Part shown: positions 25,830-37,149 of the stretch, in pieces
Layout: the number at the start of each line of letters is the position of its first letter
Position numbering within the stretch: the first letter of the stretch is position 1
DNA from: Ashinkailepas kermadecensis
Lineage: Eukaryota; Arthropoda; Thecostraca; Neolepadidae
Assembly (NCBI GenBank): GCA_034440615.1
Contig: JAOTOM010004115.1
Coordinates: forward strand, 1 to 64,000
Direction: 5' to 3'
Length of the DNA: 64,000 nucleotides
Position numbers and translations under genes: made by a program
The notes under the pieces: generated by a model
Database searches by the model: none
The model's input: only the letters and a program-made list of their open reading frames with translations
Told to the model about the DNA's origin: nothing

Positions 25830-26990
25830 CCCGGTGTGTTTATTTAGAGGTGCAACGCATGTTTTGGGGCCCTGTCGCATCTTGCCGGACTCGGTACACT
25901 TTGAGGGGGGGCCCTGTACATTTTCTTTCTCGAGTTGTGCTCTTAGGGTCCCACTATGTTTATTTGGGGTTCCTTGCTCACATTTGTGGGACCGCAGTAC
26001 GATATTGGGGGCTCCGATATAATTTATCGAGGTCCCGTCGCGACTTTTCGGGCCCAGGCGCGTGGTTCCGGGGGATCCGACGCAGTGTTCTGGGATCGAC
26101 GCAATTTTTGGTGACTTCTTCTGAATTATGTAAAGTTCGAGCCACGCCCTGATTTTTGGGACCCCGGGGACATTTTTTTTTCTGTCCCGCCGCGATTTGT
26201 TTAAGCTCCGGTACGTTTTTCGGGGCCGTATGCGATTTGGTAAGGCATATGGTGGTATGTTTGGGCTAAGGAGAGATTTTCCTGGCTCGAACATTTATTT
26301 TTCGGGATCTCTTTATTTTGGGAGGCTCCGGTTTAATTCTTGTTGGGTTCCGATGCGATTTTGTGGCTACGCTGTGCTTATTTGGGGCCATGGACAAGTT
26401 TTGGGAGCTCAGAGAGATTTTTTTTATGACCCGACCACAATTTATGTGCCCACAGACAAGAATATTTGGTCCCAAGCGCGATATTTGATGGGCTTGGCGC
26501 TAGTTCGCGGGGCGCGTTGTACTTATCTGGGCCCCGGCGCGATTTTGGCGTTCCCGGCGCAAATTTTCGGGCCCTGTGCAAAAATTTTTTGGTGCCAACT
26601 GTATTTATTTATAATCGCTAATTTTGGGTGCCCAGACGCGAATTTATGGGGCCCCAGAACAATTTGTGTGCACCCCGGAGCGATTCTTGGGTTCTTCGGA
26701 GCCCATCTCTTCAGGATGGAGGGGGAGGGGGGATTTTCCTCTTTAGTATGCCACTGCGGATGCTCAACGTGTTTTTTTATCAGGTCCTCAGTCCCGAAAG
26801 AAAGTCCTCAGGAGAACTTTCCTTCGGGACCTGTTCTGGATTTTCCGGTGCTCAGGACGACTCGATAAACACCCTTTGTGATTTATTGGGGTTGACTTCT
26901 ATTTTGTAAGCCTCCTGCGCGATATTTGTGGGCCCCGGTACGATTCTTGGGGCTCCCGGTGCATTTTTATCGGTGCTCCAACGTGCTCTC
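25830..26990. repeat. Old, degenerate GC/T-rich minisatellite
   Basis: Recurring blocks of gggg(c)cccggcgcgatttttgg type, at irregular 30-45 bp spacing. A 223-codon plus frame (26,197-26,868) spans it but shows no domain and mirrors the repeat, so it is not called as a gene. Confidence 0.6.
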
Positions 26991-26994
26991 GGTG

Positions 26995-28290
26995 CTCTCG
27001 GTGACCAACGACCATAAAAGCAATCCATATATAAATTTGACATGCACATGCAGCTTACAAGCTTCTCAGAAGATTCACTTTCCTTTTGAAAAGAGGAAGC
27101 ACACATTCGTGGGCGGTCGTGTCGGCGCATTGACGGAACTTTAAGCTCTCAGTCAAAGCCCTACCGTTGAGCTTGAATTTTCGGATCGGGCGGTAGGCCC
27201 AGAGTTCACGCAACAAGCTCGGTTTAGCATAGAACTCTAATCCATAATGCGATCCCAGTGAATGTGAAGGAATAATATCCGTTCTTATCGTTATTGGGGC
27301 TTAGGGGCGCATCAACTGCATAAGTTATTCGGCGCCCATCCGTGTTTGTCGTCTAATTCTAGGCTCTTTTCCTTTGTGGCATAGATGAGGCGTGCTGGAC
27401 ACAGCTCCTGGAGTGCCTCCGTGCTGAGAAGGAGGAGTTCTTCGGGGAAGAGCGATCGGCAACTTACCCAAAGATACTGGAGGAAGATTGAGGTGCATGT
27501 CTGAAGATTGGTCGCACATTAGTCGCCATGCCCGCCGGGACCTCACAGGCTTTCACCACATGGGCTGCAAGCTTCTCTGTTTTGAATCTTAAGTTTCCTC
27601 ATCGCGGCGGTGCGAGATGTGTCGCAATTTTACTGTACCGGCGAGTGTTGGGCATTGTGGTAGGGGCAAAAATGCCACAGGCATCAATGCAGTTTTTAAA
27701 AGAAGTAGAGGCCTGAACAAACATGAAGACAGCATTCCCCACTCCCTCCCTGGTGCGGAGTTCGGAGTGCCGGAGCATAACGTGGCCGGCCCTCTCGGAG
27801 GGTATCCCCACGACCTAACCCGCGGTTCCACCCGTGGGCAGTCAGCATGTGTTTTTTTTTCTGCGTTGCCGCAGGCCAGTTGTGTTTTTGGTTATTTCAT
27901 TTGCACATGGAATACTTGATAATAGGCAAACTGCTGCAATTTATATAATTATTTTTATATTGTTGTATTGACGCACTGATCCAATAAGCTCGTGATCACG
28001 GCCAATTGTTGCGCATAATCAAACATGGTTTGGGAAAGGCGGTTTCAGTACAATCTTGGGATCGTCATCAGTTTTTTTAAAATCTGGTGCTATTCTATTT
28101 TATTTCATTTTATTCTACAGTGTGGTTTTATTCTTTATATTCTACCAACGTTTGCATGTTAATTATGTACACATGTGACCAACCAACCTTAACACGACAC
28201 TTCTGTGGTACAGTTGACGTAAACACGACCGATGATGACAGGATGCTTTGGGATGAGGAACGGGCAACAGTCAAAGCATTGGAGGGGAGG
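26995..28290. other. Unique intronic sequence
   Basis: Frames of up to 100 codons, none recognisable. Confidence 0.35.
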
Positions 28291-28293
28291 ACA

Positions 28294-28354
28294 GAGAGAT
28301 AGAGAGAGGGGATAGAGAGGGGAGAGAGAGAGAGAAAGGGGGGAGAGAGAGAGG

Positions 28355-28409
<55 letters not shown>
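28294..28409. repeat. (GA)n microsatellite
   Basis: GAGA tract, with GGGGA interruptions at its left half. Confidence 0.97.
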
Positions 28410-28410
<1 letters not shown>

Positions 28411-28974
28411 ACGCCAAAATTTTGGTTTTAGGTGGTGAAAATATAAAAATATATTGCTTCATCTCGTGCATTTTTAGCTGATGGGGAGGGGGCTGCCTTC
28501 CCATCCTTGGCTGTGCTTCTGCTTACTAAGTATGTGCTAATTTACCAATGTATACCTAGCTGCACTACAAGCCCCGACTTCAGCAACGAACAGAATGCTA
28601 GTATAAGTACCTCATTTAGCTTAGTGAATCAACTGCCAAGTTAGTTTTGGGCTACTTCATCATTTGTTTATTAACTAGGACCTTGGTAAGATGACAAGAT
28701 AATCTTGCTTTTCCTACACACTGGCTAGTTATATCCTAGTTACCTAACAAGGAAAAGGCTCCTTAAATAACGAGTGGCAGCAGGAAGAACAAGCACCTAG
28801 TAGAGTCCGCTACTAGGCTACTCCGTGTTGCAGAACGAAATGCACAGCCTATGCAATTATAAGTCGGCAAAAAATATTGGCGTTGAGCGATCGGTCCACC
28901 ACTGACCTCTGTAGACAAGCAGAGTTTGATCGCCGAGGATTTCGGACTTCGGGAACCCAAAAAGAGGAGGGAAA

Positions 28975-29172
28975 GGTGGAAAAAATTTTTTTGAAAAAAT
29001 GAAGGGAAAGGGGAGGGGGGGGTTTTTATATAAAAAAATAATTAACCCCCAAAAAAAAAAAAAAAAAAAAAATTTTTTATATTTTTAAAAAAAAAATTAA
29101 AAATTTTTTTTGGGGGGTTTTTTTATAAAAAAAAATTTTAAAAAAAAAGAGTTTTTTTTTAAATAAAAATAT
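28975..29172. other. Homopolymer-rich block, possible assembly artefact
   Basis: About 200 bases consist almost only of runs of A, T and G (long A8+, T8+, G7 tracts), unlike any neighbour. They sit exactly where the left arm of the inverted repeat should continue. A low-quality consensus in a palindrome is a plausible explanation. Confidence 0.5.
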
Positions 29173-29174
29173 TT

Positions 29175-29398
29175 TTCATGACTTACAGTTTTACAGTCTA
29201 AATTTGGCAAGCGCTCACGTGCCGTCAATACACCGACACGGCGACCCCGGCAGCTCGCTCGACCTCATCGTGCCAATGCCAACGACCTTCCCAGCCGGGG
29301 ACTAAAGCGAGACGCGAAACGACTCGAACCAAGCATTGCCAGGATAGCGGAGACGGTGCACGACAGCGCTCTAGCCAACTAAGAGGAGGGGCAAGTCA
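29175..29398 (-). mobile_element. tRNA-derived SINE, minus orientation
   Basis: On the minus strand a tRNA-like head has an A-box-like TTAGTTGGCTAGAGCGC (about 29,370-29,386) and a B-box GGTTCGAGTCG (29,320-29,330). The unrelated body (GTCGTTGGCATTGGCACGAT...) is shared with the plus-strand copy at 30,155. It is not a functional tRNA, because acceptor stems do not pair well. Confidence 0.7.
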
Positions 29399-30154
29399 CG
29401 GAGGCACTTGCTTGCTTAATTCAGATTCATTGACAGTCAATTAGTTACTTGATTAAATTGCATCTACTCATTGAGAATCACATGTTTTACAGCGCAGGGA
29501 ATGTGTTGCCTGATATCATATTATTTATTGCATATGTTGTGCACTGTACTGCAAGCGACATATTCCGAATTGCGTGGGGATAAAGTATTTCTTCACTCAG
29601 ACACCATCCAACTATTTTACCATACAAAGATTTTACTTTTATGAAGCAATATTTCTGGCACTCTTCGAACTCTTGCTGGGGTGGCTTTATGGACCAGGAT
29701 CCAATTGCTAAGCAGAGCTTGTGGTGTGAATCCTGACCTATAAATAAATAAGAATAAGAAGAACGGAGACATATAATTATAAGAATATATAAGAACGGAG
29801 ATAAATAATTTATCTTATTGGATTTGATTGAATAAGATATTGAATTTATCTTATTAAGAAGAACGGGCGACCCGGTTACATTTCGTGCTGAAGCAATATA
29901 AACTAAAAATGTATTATGGTAAACTAATTAGATGGTATCCGTTTGAAGAAATATTTTATTTGCGCATAGATAATCTGAATATGTCGCTTGCAATATAGCG
30001 TACAATATATACAATAAATAATTCATAACATACCACATATGCCGCATGCTCAACAACGCGTGAATATCAATGAAACAGATGTAATGTAAGCAGTAGTTAA
30101 TCGATTCATCAATGAATCTAAATTAAGCAAGCAAGTGCCGCCTTGGGATCCGCC

Positions 30155-30395
30155 GCCTCGGTAGCTCAGTTGGCTTGGGCACTGGCCTGCGCTGGTCTCT
30201 CCTGTCCTGAAAGCTGGGTTCGAGCCGCTTCACGCGCTTGCTTTTAGCCACTGGCTAGGAGGGTCATTGGCAACTGGCACGATAATGTGGAAAAGCGAGC
30301 TTCCGGGGCGGCCGTGTGAATGCATTAGCGGCACGTGAAGCATTTTGCCAAATATCTACTGTAGAACTGCAATCAATGGATCGGGTGATGCGGCT
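30155..30395 (+). mobile_element. tRNA-derived SINE, plus orientation
   Basis: The head GCCTCGGTAGCTCAGTTGGC has a near-consensus A box (30,162-30,173), and GGGTTCGAGCC (30,215-30,226) is a B box. The body (GGGTCATTGGCAACTGGCAC, then a CGGCACGTGAAGC-type block) aligns with the minus copy at 29,175-29,310. Spacing between the boxes, 40-odd bases, fits RNA polymerase III type 2 promoters. Confidence 0.75.
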
Positions 30396-30984
30396 AGGGC
30401 TTAAGCAGTGTCTGTTTAGCAATTGGATCCTGGTTTATAAAGCCACCCCAGCAAGAATTCGAACTAAAGTTATAAAAAGTGCAAAGTTAGAAATTATGTT
30501 ATTATTGTAGGGTAGGAGAATCCTCCGTTGACATCATAAAATTCCCTCTCCTTTCGCTACATCCTTTCCAACCGAGCTCCTTCCAACACTTCCAGCTCAT
30601 TCTGTGTTGCCGAAGTCCGAAATCCACAGCGATCAAACTCTGCTTGTGTACAGAGGTCGAGTGGTGGACCGATCGCTGAACTGCCAATGTTGTTTGGCCT
30701 ACTGAGGAATGCAAGGCGGGAACAGCGTAGACCCGTGTTTTCACGCATGGCTGCAGGGCAAATGACCACCCGACGACCGCACAAGCGAATACCTACGGCT
30801 GACCGGTGGTGAAACTTGCGGACTGTCACGCAACGCATAACTGTGAAGCGGCGCAGTCTACCAGTAATTATTAGTGTGGAGCAGCACAGCCTACGTTCCT
30901 AGGGGGCCAGCCATAGTTCAGGGTACCCCGAACATCCTACCGATACCGAGTGTACAAGGCAGGGATTGGTCGATTTGGTTTACA

Positions 30985-31328
30985 GTGTACCTAAGGAACA
31001 CAAGCCTGGTGTGTCTTACACCTTCCTACCTAAGGAACACAGGCCTGGTGTGCCTTACACATTCTTACCTAAGGAACACAAGCCTGGTGTGCCTTACACC
31101 TTACTACCTAAGGAACACAAGCCTGGTGTGCGTTACACCTTCCTACCTAAGGAACACAAGCCTGGTGTGTCTTACACCTTCCTACCTAAGGAACAGAAGT
31201 CTGGTGTGCCTTACACCTTCCTACCTAAGAAACACAAGCCTGGTGTGCGTTACACCTTCCTACCTAAGAAACACAAGCCTGGTGTGCGTTACACCTTCCT
31301 ACCTAAGGAACACAAGCCTGGTGTGCGC
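30985..31328. repeat. 39-bp minisatellite, locus B
   Basis: The same unit as at 19,620-20,005 (TACCTAAGGAACACAAGCCT...), eight to nine better-conserved copies. The left flank reads GGTTTACAGTGTACC, the reverse complement of the right flank of locus A. Confidence 0.96.
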
Positions 31329-31494
31329 CGTTGCAACGTATTGTTTGAACTCAGAGGTCCGACTGAAAGCAAACATTGCATGCCAATTAGAACGGATATT
31401 GAATCAACTTTTACAATTATCCCCAGCTCATCCAAAACAAAGCACACGGGACTACCTTACAATAATTATAAACAACTATCGAAATTCTACTCCA

Positions 31495-31715
31495 ACTCTG
31501 AAGCAACTGTAGCAATTCTACTCAGAAGCAACTGCAGCAATTCTACTCCGTAGCAACTGTAGCAATTCTACTTCGAAGTAAGTGTAGCAATTCTACTCCG
31601 AAGCAACTGTAGCAATTCTACTCCGAAGCAACTTTAGCAATTATACTCCGAAATAACTGTAGCAATTGTACTCCGAAGCAACTGAAGCAATTATATTCCG
31701 AAGCAACTGTAGCAT
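31495..31715. repeat. 25-bp minisatellite (AGCAACTGTAGCAATTCTAC)
   Basis: About eight units with a TCCGA spacer; later units are shortened. Confidence 0.92.
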
Positions 31716-32099
31716 GAATCGGCTGTCGGACGGAGCCGTCATATTATTATTATTTGTATTTTTTTTAATGTCGACCCCTGTTTCGTATGCAGCAGCCTAT
31801 CATATTTGGCTACACGTACTATTACAGGTTCGATTGATATTGGGCTTTCCCATCGCCAGCTATTCAAAAGTTAGGACAGCCAGCTTAGGAATGCCTCAGG
31901 ATGCTAATACATATGTCATTTGTCTGCTTGTTCAATACAGATGGTTGCATCCTGTTTTTTGTCTTTTTGTTTGCAGATAGGCCACCACCAGTTATTAGTA
32001 GAAGTAGCCCCAGGAGCACCTCAGCTAGGTAGCAAGCTAGTAACACCAAGGAGCTCCTGGGGCCACAAAGTGAAATGTGTTATGAGGGGGAAAATGGAG

Positions 32100-32300
32100 A
32101 AGTTGGATCATGTACATACACATGAACTAGCACACAAACCTGCCTATGCCCACACATGAAACATGTACACCTACACATATTTCACATACATAGACACATG
32201 TGTACTCACATATCTATACAAATATACATACATACACATATACTAACATGCACATACATAAACATACACACATGCACACATTTTGCAGTGTGCAAATGAT
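32100..32300. repeat. CACATA/TACA-rich simple sequence at the LINE 3' end
   Basis: Irregular acatacacatacac tract. It lies directly downstream of the minus-strand LINE coding end at 32,316, so it may be that element's simple-repeat tail (TGTATGTA on minus). Confidence 0.7.
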
Positions 32301-32315
32301 CAAGGTTAATTTTGA

Positions 32316-34372
32316 TCACCAGTTAATTTGTGATATATGAGCTAATGAAATGAACTCTGATAACTTTTTTATATCTTGTTTCTTAATAGGCACATGATTG
32401 CAGGAAGGAAATTTTGTACCAATGATACTGTTCCAAGTTCTTGGTGCTATAAATGGTATGGAATGAAGTCTATAGGATTTCGATGAAAAAGGTACATGGA
32501 AATGTTCAACGTGCCTTAAATTACTTGGTGATGAGTACTGGAACATATTCATTATAGTGATTGGTAATGTTTGATTTAAAAATCTGTGAAGTAGTAATAT
32601 GCTCTGTTCATGCACAATATGAGGGAACTTCAGAATGTTATATTTCACAAACAATTCATTTGTAGGGTATGCATAGTGCTGTTTATCTATGATTCTTAAA
32701 GCCCTTTTTTGTATTTTAACAATTCTGTCTAATCGTGTTGGAAAATTGTTTCCCCATATTAAAGCACAATAATTTAAATAGGGAAGAATCAAAGTATTAT
32801 ATAAGTATTTTAATTCACGACTTGTGATAAAGTATTTTGCTCTTCCCATTATTCCTAGATTTCTGCTAGTTTTTGCAGCAACATATGCTATGTGATACTT
32901 CCATGTGAATTTTTCATCAACTATTACACCAAGATATTTGATTTGCTGTTTCCTATGAACCTTTTGATAATTTATTGCTATGTTTAAGTCAGCACTAGGC
33001 ATACCGGAATAAATTTGGTAATTTGTTTTCTTGACATTCAATGATAATCTATTAACTTGAAACCATTCAGTTATTCCGGTAACAATGGCATTTACTTTAA
33101 TTTGTAGTTCCTTTATATTTGTAGGTTTTATCATGACAGCAGCATCATCAGCAAATAAGTAAAATGTTCCATTTAAAGAATTTCCCAAATCATTAATGTA
33201 TATAAGGAAGAGTAAAGGACCAAGTATGGAGCCCTGTGGAACTCCCATTGTGATGCACTCTGCATCAGAGATTATATCATTGATTTTTGTTTGCTGATAA
33301 CGATCTTTTAAGTATGAATGTAATATAATGAGTAGAGTTCCTGAGATTCCAATATGTTGGATCTTTTTTAGTAGAATGTCCATGCTCACAGTATCAAAGG
33401 CTTTTTTCAAGTCAATATAGAGACCACAAGTAAGTTCTTTCTTTTCCAAAGATTTTGTAATTTCATCATAAATGTGAGCAATTGGCATGTAGGTGCTATG
33501 TTTTTTTTTCTAAATCCAAATTGGAGTGTACTGAGTATATTATTCAGTTCCAGATAAGACATGAGATAAGAATATACCATCTTTTCAAGGATTTTTGAAA
33601 ATACTGGTAGCATAGAAATTGGCCTATAATTTGTGAATTTGTTCAGTTCTCCTGCCTTAAATATGGGGATAATTATGGCTTGTTTTAGTTGTTTAGGAAG
33701 AACTCCACTTCTCAGACAGAGGTTAAAGAAGTGGGTGATTTGCTTCAGGATAATTTTGTAAGTCAGTAAGAGAGTTTTTTGTACTAATGCCATCAGCCCC
33801 TCCTCCAACAGGGTTCAGTAACTTTATAATTGTTTCAACTTGGATTTCATTAGTGCACATGTCTTGTTCCCAAACAGCATAGTCATGCCCTGCAATGTAT
33901 TCAATTGGATCTTTGTTAGAAGCAGTAGTCTTCTTTTCTAATTTGCTGCCGATGGTTGAAAAGAAATTATTGAAGGCATTAGGAATTCGTTCTGCTTGAT
34001 ATTCATTATCTTCTTCATCTAACATGGATTCTGGGATTTTTTGTTTTGTTTTGTGTTTATTTATCAGCTCATGCAATATTTCCCAAGTTTTCTTACCATT
34101 TGATTTACTACAGTGAAGGGCATTTGAATAGTGTAGCTTCTTTGCTTCTCTGATTATCCTGATGAGTATGTTCCTGAATTGTTTGTATTGAACTTCATGA
34201 TGTGGATTTGGATTTTTAATAAATTTCTTATATAGTCTGTTTTTTCGATTTATGGAACATAATATGCCAGAGCTAATCCAAGCTTTCATGGGTGTTTTCC
34301 TCCTGCTTGGGATAATTTTCTGTGTAATAATTTTCAGAGTCGGATGGTGAATCAATCTGTACGGCGGCATCC
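32316..34372 (-). pseudogene. Non-LTR retrotransposon (CR1 group, Crack/Daphne-like) RT, best-preserved LINE
   Basis: Three minus frames form one ORF with two frameshifts. Frame 1 (about 34,370-33,790) has the pre-RT linker (RKNRLYKKFIKN..., NNFFSTIGSKLEKK) ending VGGGADGISTK. Frame 2 (to about 33,510) has SGVLPKQLKQAIIIPIFKAG, FTNYRPISMLPVFSKILEKM and LQFGFRKK. Frame 3 (33,488-32,316, 390 codons) has CGLYIDLKKAFDTVSMDILL (motif A), MGVPQGSILGPLLFLIYIND (motif B), FADDAAVM (catalytic motif C) and VNRLSLNVKKTNYQIYS, then the long C-terminal domain to the stop. The second break falls in a T-homopolymer near 33,505, so sequencing error is possible. There is no endonuclease, so the copy is 5'-truncated near 34,372. 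There is no RNase H, as usual for this group. Confidence 0.93.
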
Positions 34373-34520
34373 CTCAGCGCTGAGGTATCGCTGTGGGCAA
34401 CAACGTCGAGGAATCGCTGTAGGGAACCGCGCCGAGGAATCGCTGTAGGGAACAGCCCCAGGATATAGCTGTGGGGAACAGCGCCGAGGAATCGCTGCGG
34501 GGAACAGTACAGATTAATCA
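34372..34520. repeat. ~29-bp minisatellite (GCCGAGGAATCGCTGTAGGG)
   Basis: About five units with an AACAGC(G/C)CC spacer, located exactly at the 5' truncation of the LINE. Confidence 0.88.
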
Positions 34521-34524
34521 CTTT

Positions 34525-35065
34525 GGGGGAAAAGCGTTGCACCACGAGTAGTTAACATATGCACGCTTCATTTTTTGGGGACAGTGCTACCGGACGCTCG
34601 GAGTCTGATTTTGACGACAGGTATATCGATGACGCAGTATCTGTTTGGACGCGTCTAGTTAGGAACTTGAGCATGTTCTCAAGCTAGAGAATATATTCAC
34701 GTTTAAAGCTGAGGCATAGCTAAGACTGAGATCTACCTTCAAGCTTCATGCTGATATACTTGTAGCTCAGCAACATATATGGCAATATCAAATTCCAATT
34801 GGGACGCACTGCCATCTGTGGATTCATTGCTTTCGTCAACATCCTGAAGCAGTCAATAACAACAACAAACACATCACAAAGCTCTGCATCAAACCGAACC
34901 ACTCTGGTGCACACTTCCTCGAGCACAATGGCGACACAAAGGCTAGAAAATCCGCGCAGAGTTTAGATCAACTTTATGTCCTCTTTAATGAACGATTAAA
35001 CGATACGATTGAACGATTTAGACGTATTTCGACGAGATTTTGTCGCCGCTGCAGCTGTCATCAAG
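34525..35065. other. Unique intronic sequence
   Basis: No recognised gene or RNA. Confidence 0.35.
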
Positions 35066-35067
35066 TG

Positions 35068-35215
35068 CAACAGCAGCTAGACACTCGGTACAAAACAGCA
35101 GCTAGACACTCGGTACAAAACAGCAGCTAGACACTCGGTACAAAACAGCAGCTACACGCTCAGCACAAAACAGCGGCAACACACTCGGCACAAAGAAATA
35201 GCTGCGCACTCGGTA
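35068..35215. repeat. 25-bp minisatellite (CAGCAGCTAGACACTCGGTA)
   Basis: Five to six units with a CAAAA end. Confidence 0.93.
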
Positions 35216-35609
35216 CAAGAATCCAACCCTTGTGATAAAAACGGTATTCAAAACAGTTCATACGGTGCTGGCTAAGAGAAAGCTGCAGTCACAACTCACA
35301 ACACAGCAAGCACGATGGACCAACACAGCAATGCAAGAGACCTGGAGCAATCGGGAACACAACAGATCTGGACGGATACCTTACACTTTCATACGTCCAT
35401 GAACTTTAACAGTCAAAGTTAACTGTCATCAACCAACTTTTGGTCGAAGCGCCCTTCAGCTCAAATAATTAAACTCTCATCACCCGCAGATGCAGCTTGA
35501 ATATTATACAAGTATGGCAATGTACTGCTACTCTCAAGGGCACGAAAGTTCATTCCGCACTCTCATAACCTACTGGTCTTCCGGTAAGATTATAGCAACG
35601 TATATCTGA

Positions 35610-35790
35610 CAGGATTAGATGGAAAATATCTTCCCTGCAATGCATTTCACCCACTCACTGGCAATCTTTGCGAAAAAAGGGAAGAGATGTATGGTATCTG
35701 GGCGAGACAGTGAAAGATGTCGGATCACGTCTCAACGAGCACTTACTGGTCTGCAGAAACTACACAGAAGACCATTCCTTTCAGAAATTG
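35610..35790 (+). pseudogene. Possible GIY-YIG endonuclease remnant of a Penelope-like element
   Basis: A plus-strand frame around 35,685-35,760 reads WYLGETVKDVGSRLNEHLL. This resembles the YIGETxRxxxxRLxEH strand-helix of GIY-YIG nucleases in Penelope-like elements. A KYLPC segment about 60 bp upstream in another frame could be the GIY strand. There is no RT nearby, and the call rests on one short motif. Confidence 0.35.
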
Positions 35791-36122
35791 TTTCAAATCT
35801 GAACACGCTAAAAGAACGGTTGTATCCCCTCACGAAGTCCCCATGTCAGTTTTCGGAACCGCCAAAGATCAGTCTGACGAAAGATATCAGAATCATTGCA
35901 TATCAGTAACATGAAGCTCATCCTAAGTAAACAAATCGGATCATAACGTATCTTGAATTTATAGCTAGTTACGTGCGGATTTCGTGTTGTTTGTTCACAC
36001 CACGCTGGATATCGAACATCCCCGGATGGTCAATATCCAGCAGTGCCAGTCGCGTGTTTCCTCACATGAGGATATTTTTCCGTGCCGAATGCTGGCGCTT
36101 TTTTGTTGCTCGATGCTTCTGC

Positions 36123-36345
<223 letters not shown>

Positions 36346-36349
36346 GAGT

Positions 36350-37145
36350 TGTGCCCAAAATATAATGCTTAAATAAATGCCAATGCCAAATATAATGCTT
36401 GCAAATCTTATGACCCTCAGAAACCAATACATTTATTGGTGACAGAGATATGCGAGCAATACGGCTACAGTGAGAAGGTCAGCAGTTTAGAGAGAGCAGC
36501 TGCCGTCAGATCTCCCAACTTAGTCTTCATCCAACCTAGATGGAAATTCCGAATCGGGACAATTTGAACTAGCACTTATAAATGTATCAGGGGCTGTTTA
36601 CGCGTCTCCCTATGTGCGTTCGGCCTCGCTTGAAAGCCTGAGTATTGTCCATGCTTCTAGATACTTCCAACTCCCTGATATAAATACGTACAAGCATTGA
36701 ACAATAGCTGACGACTTGCATAATGAACTATGTGTAGGAAATGGTATTGCTGTCAGATCACGTATACCGGGCTCTCTAAACCGCGAGACTGTGATCGCTT
36801 GCTTGTGAACCTCCGCAATTATAGCTAACTGATGCTTTGTGGATCATCGTTCTTAGGCCATCATCTAGGCGCAAACAAACTTGTCTGAACTGTCAGCTCT
36901 CTCAGTGCATCCATCTTTGTGTAGATTTAACACTGTATGCATGATCAGTCTTACATTGTTGATGCGGAAGGTGTAAAAATAGCCTTTGAGGCACTACAGT
37001 GATTAATTCGTTCGCCCATCCACAGACTGACCAGAAAAGAGTGACGGGCTGCCCAGTCCAAACCGTCGCACACAATTGCACACTACACGCATACAGCTTC
37101 ACGCACTTCGCAGGCCGTCATTTGCACTGCGCATCGCACCCAGCT
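36350..37145. other. Unique intronic sequence
   Basis: No recognised gene or RNA. Confidence 0.35.
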
Positions 37146-37149
37146 ACAT

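Larger units (their letters stand above)
28850..30690. repeat. Large imperfect inverted repeat, arms 0.75-0.8 kb
   Basis: Left blocks at about 28,885-28,955, 29,180-29,400 and 29,404-29,650 match, in reverse complement and reverse order, right blocks at about 30,605-30,680, 30,150-30,395 and 29,885-30,147. Examples: GCGATCGGTCCACCACT at 28,888 against AGTGGTGGACCGATCGC at 30,661, and GCACTTGCTTGCTTAATT at 29,404 against its complement at 30,130. Identity is about 75-80% by eye, with about 200 bp between arms. The left arm lacks the counterpart of about 30,420-30,600 and has an odd AT/homopolymer block there instead. A block containing CAATTGGATCCTGG occurs near 29,700 (minus) and near 30,420 (plus), so the arms also carry an internal rearrangement. 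Confidence 0.8.

Noticed and set aside
25830..26870. 223-codon plus-strand frame as a gene
   Set aside because: It tracks a degenerate GC/T-rich repeat. Cys/Phe/Gly-rich composition follows the repeat and no domain is visible.
30155..30230. Functional tRNA gene
   Set aside because: The A and B boxes are present, but the arms do not form a good cloverleaf and the unit continues into a SINE body found twice.
34550..34680. Acidic SDFDD...YIDD peptide as a transposase or RT fragment
   Set aside because: Too short and without flanking motifs of either family.
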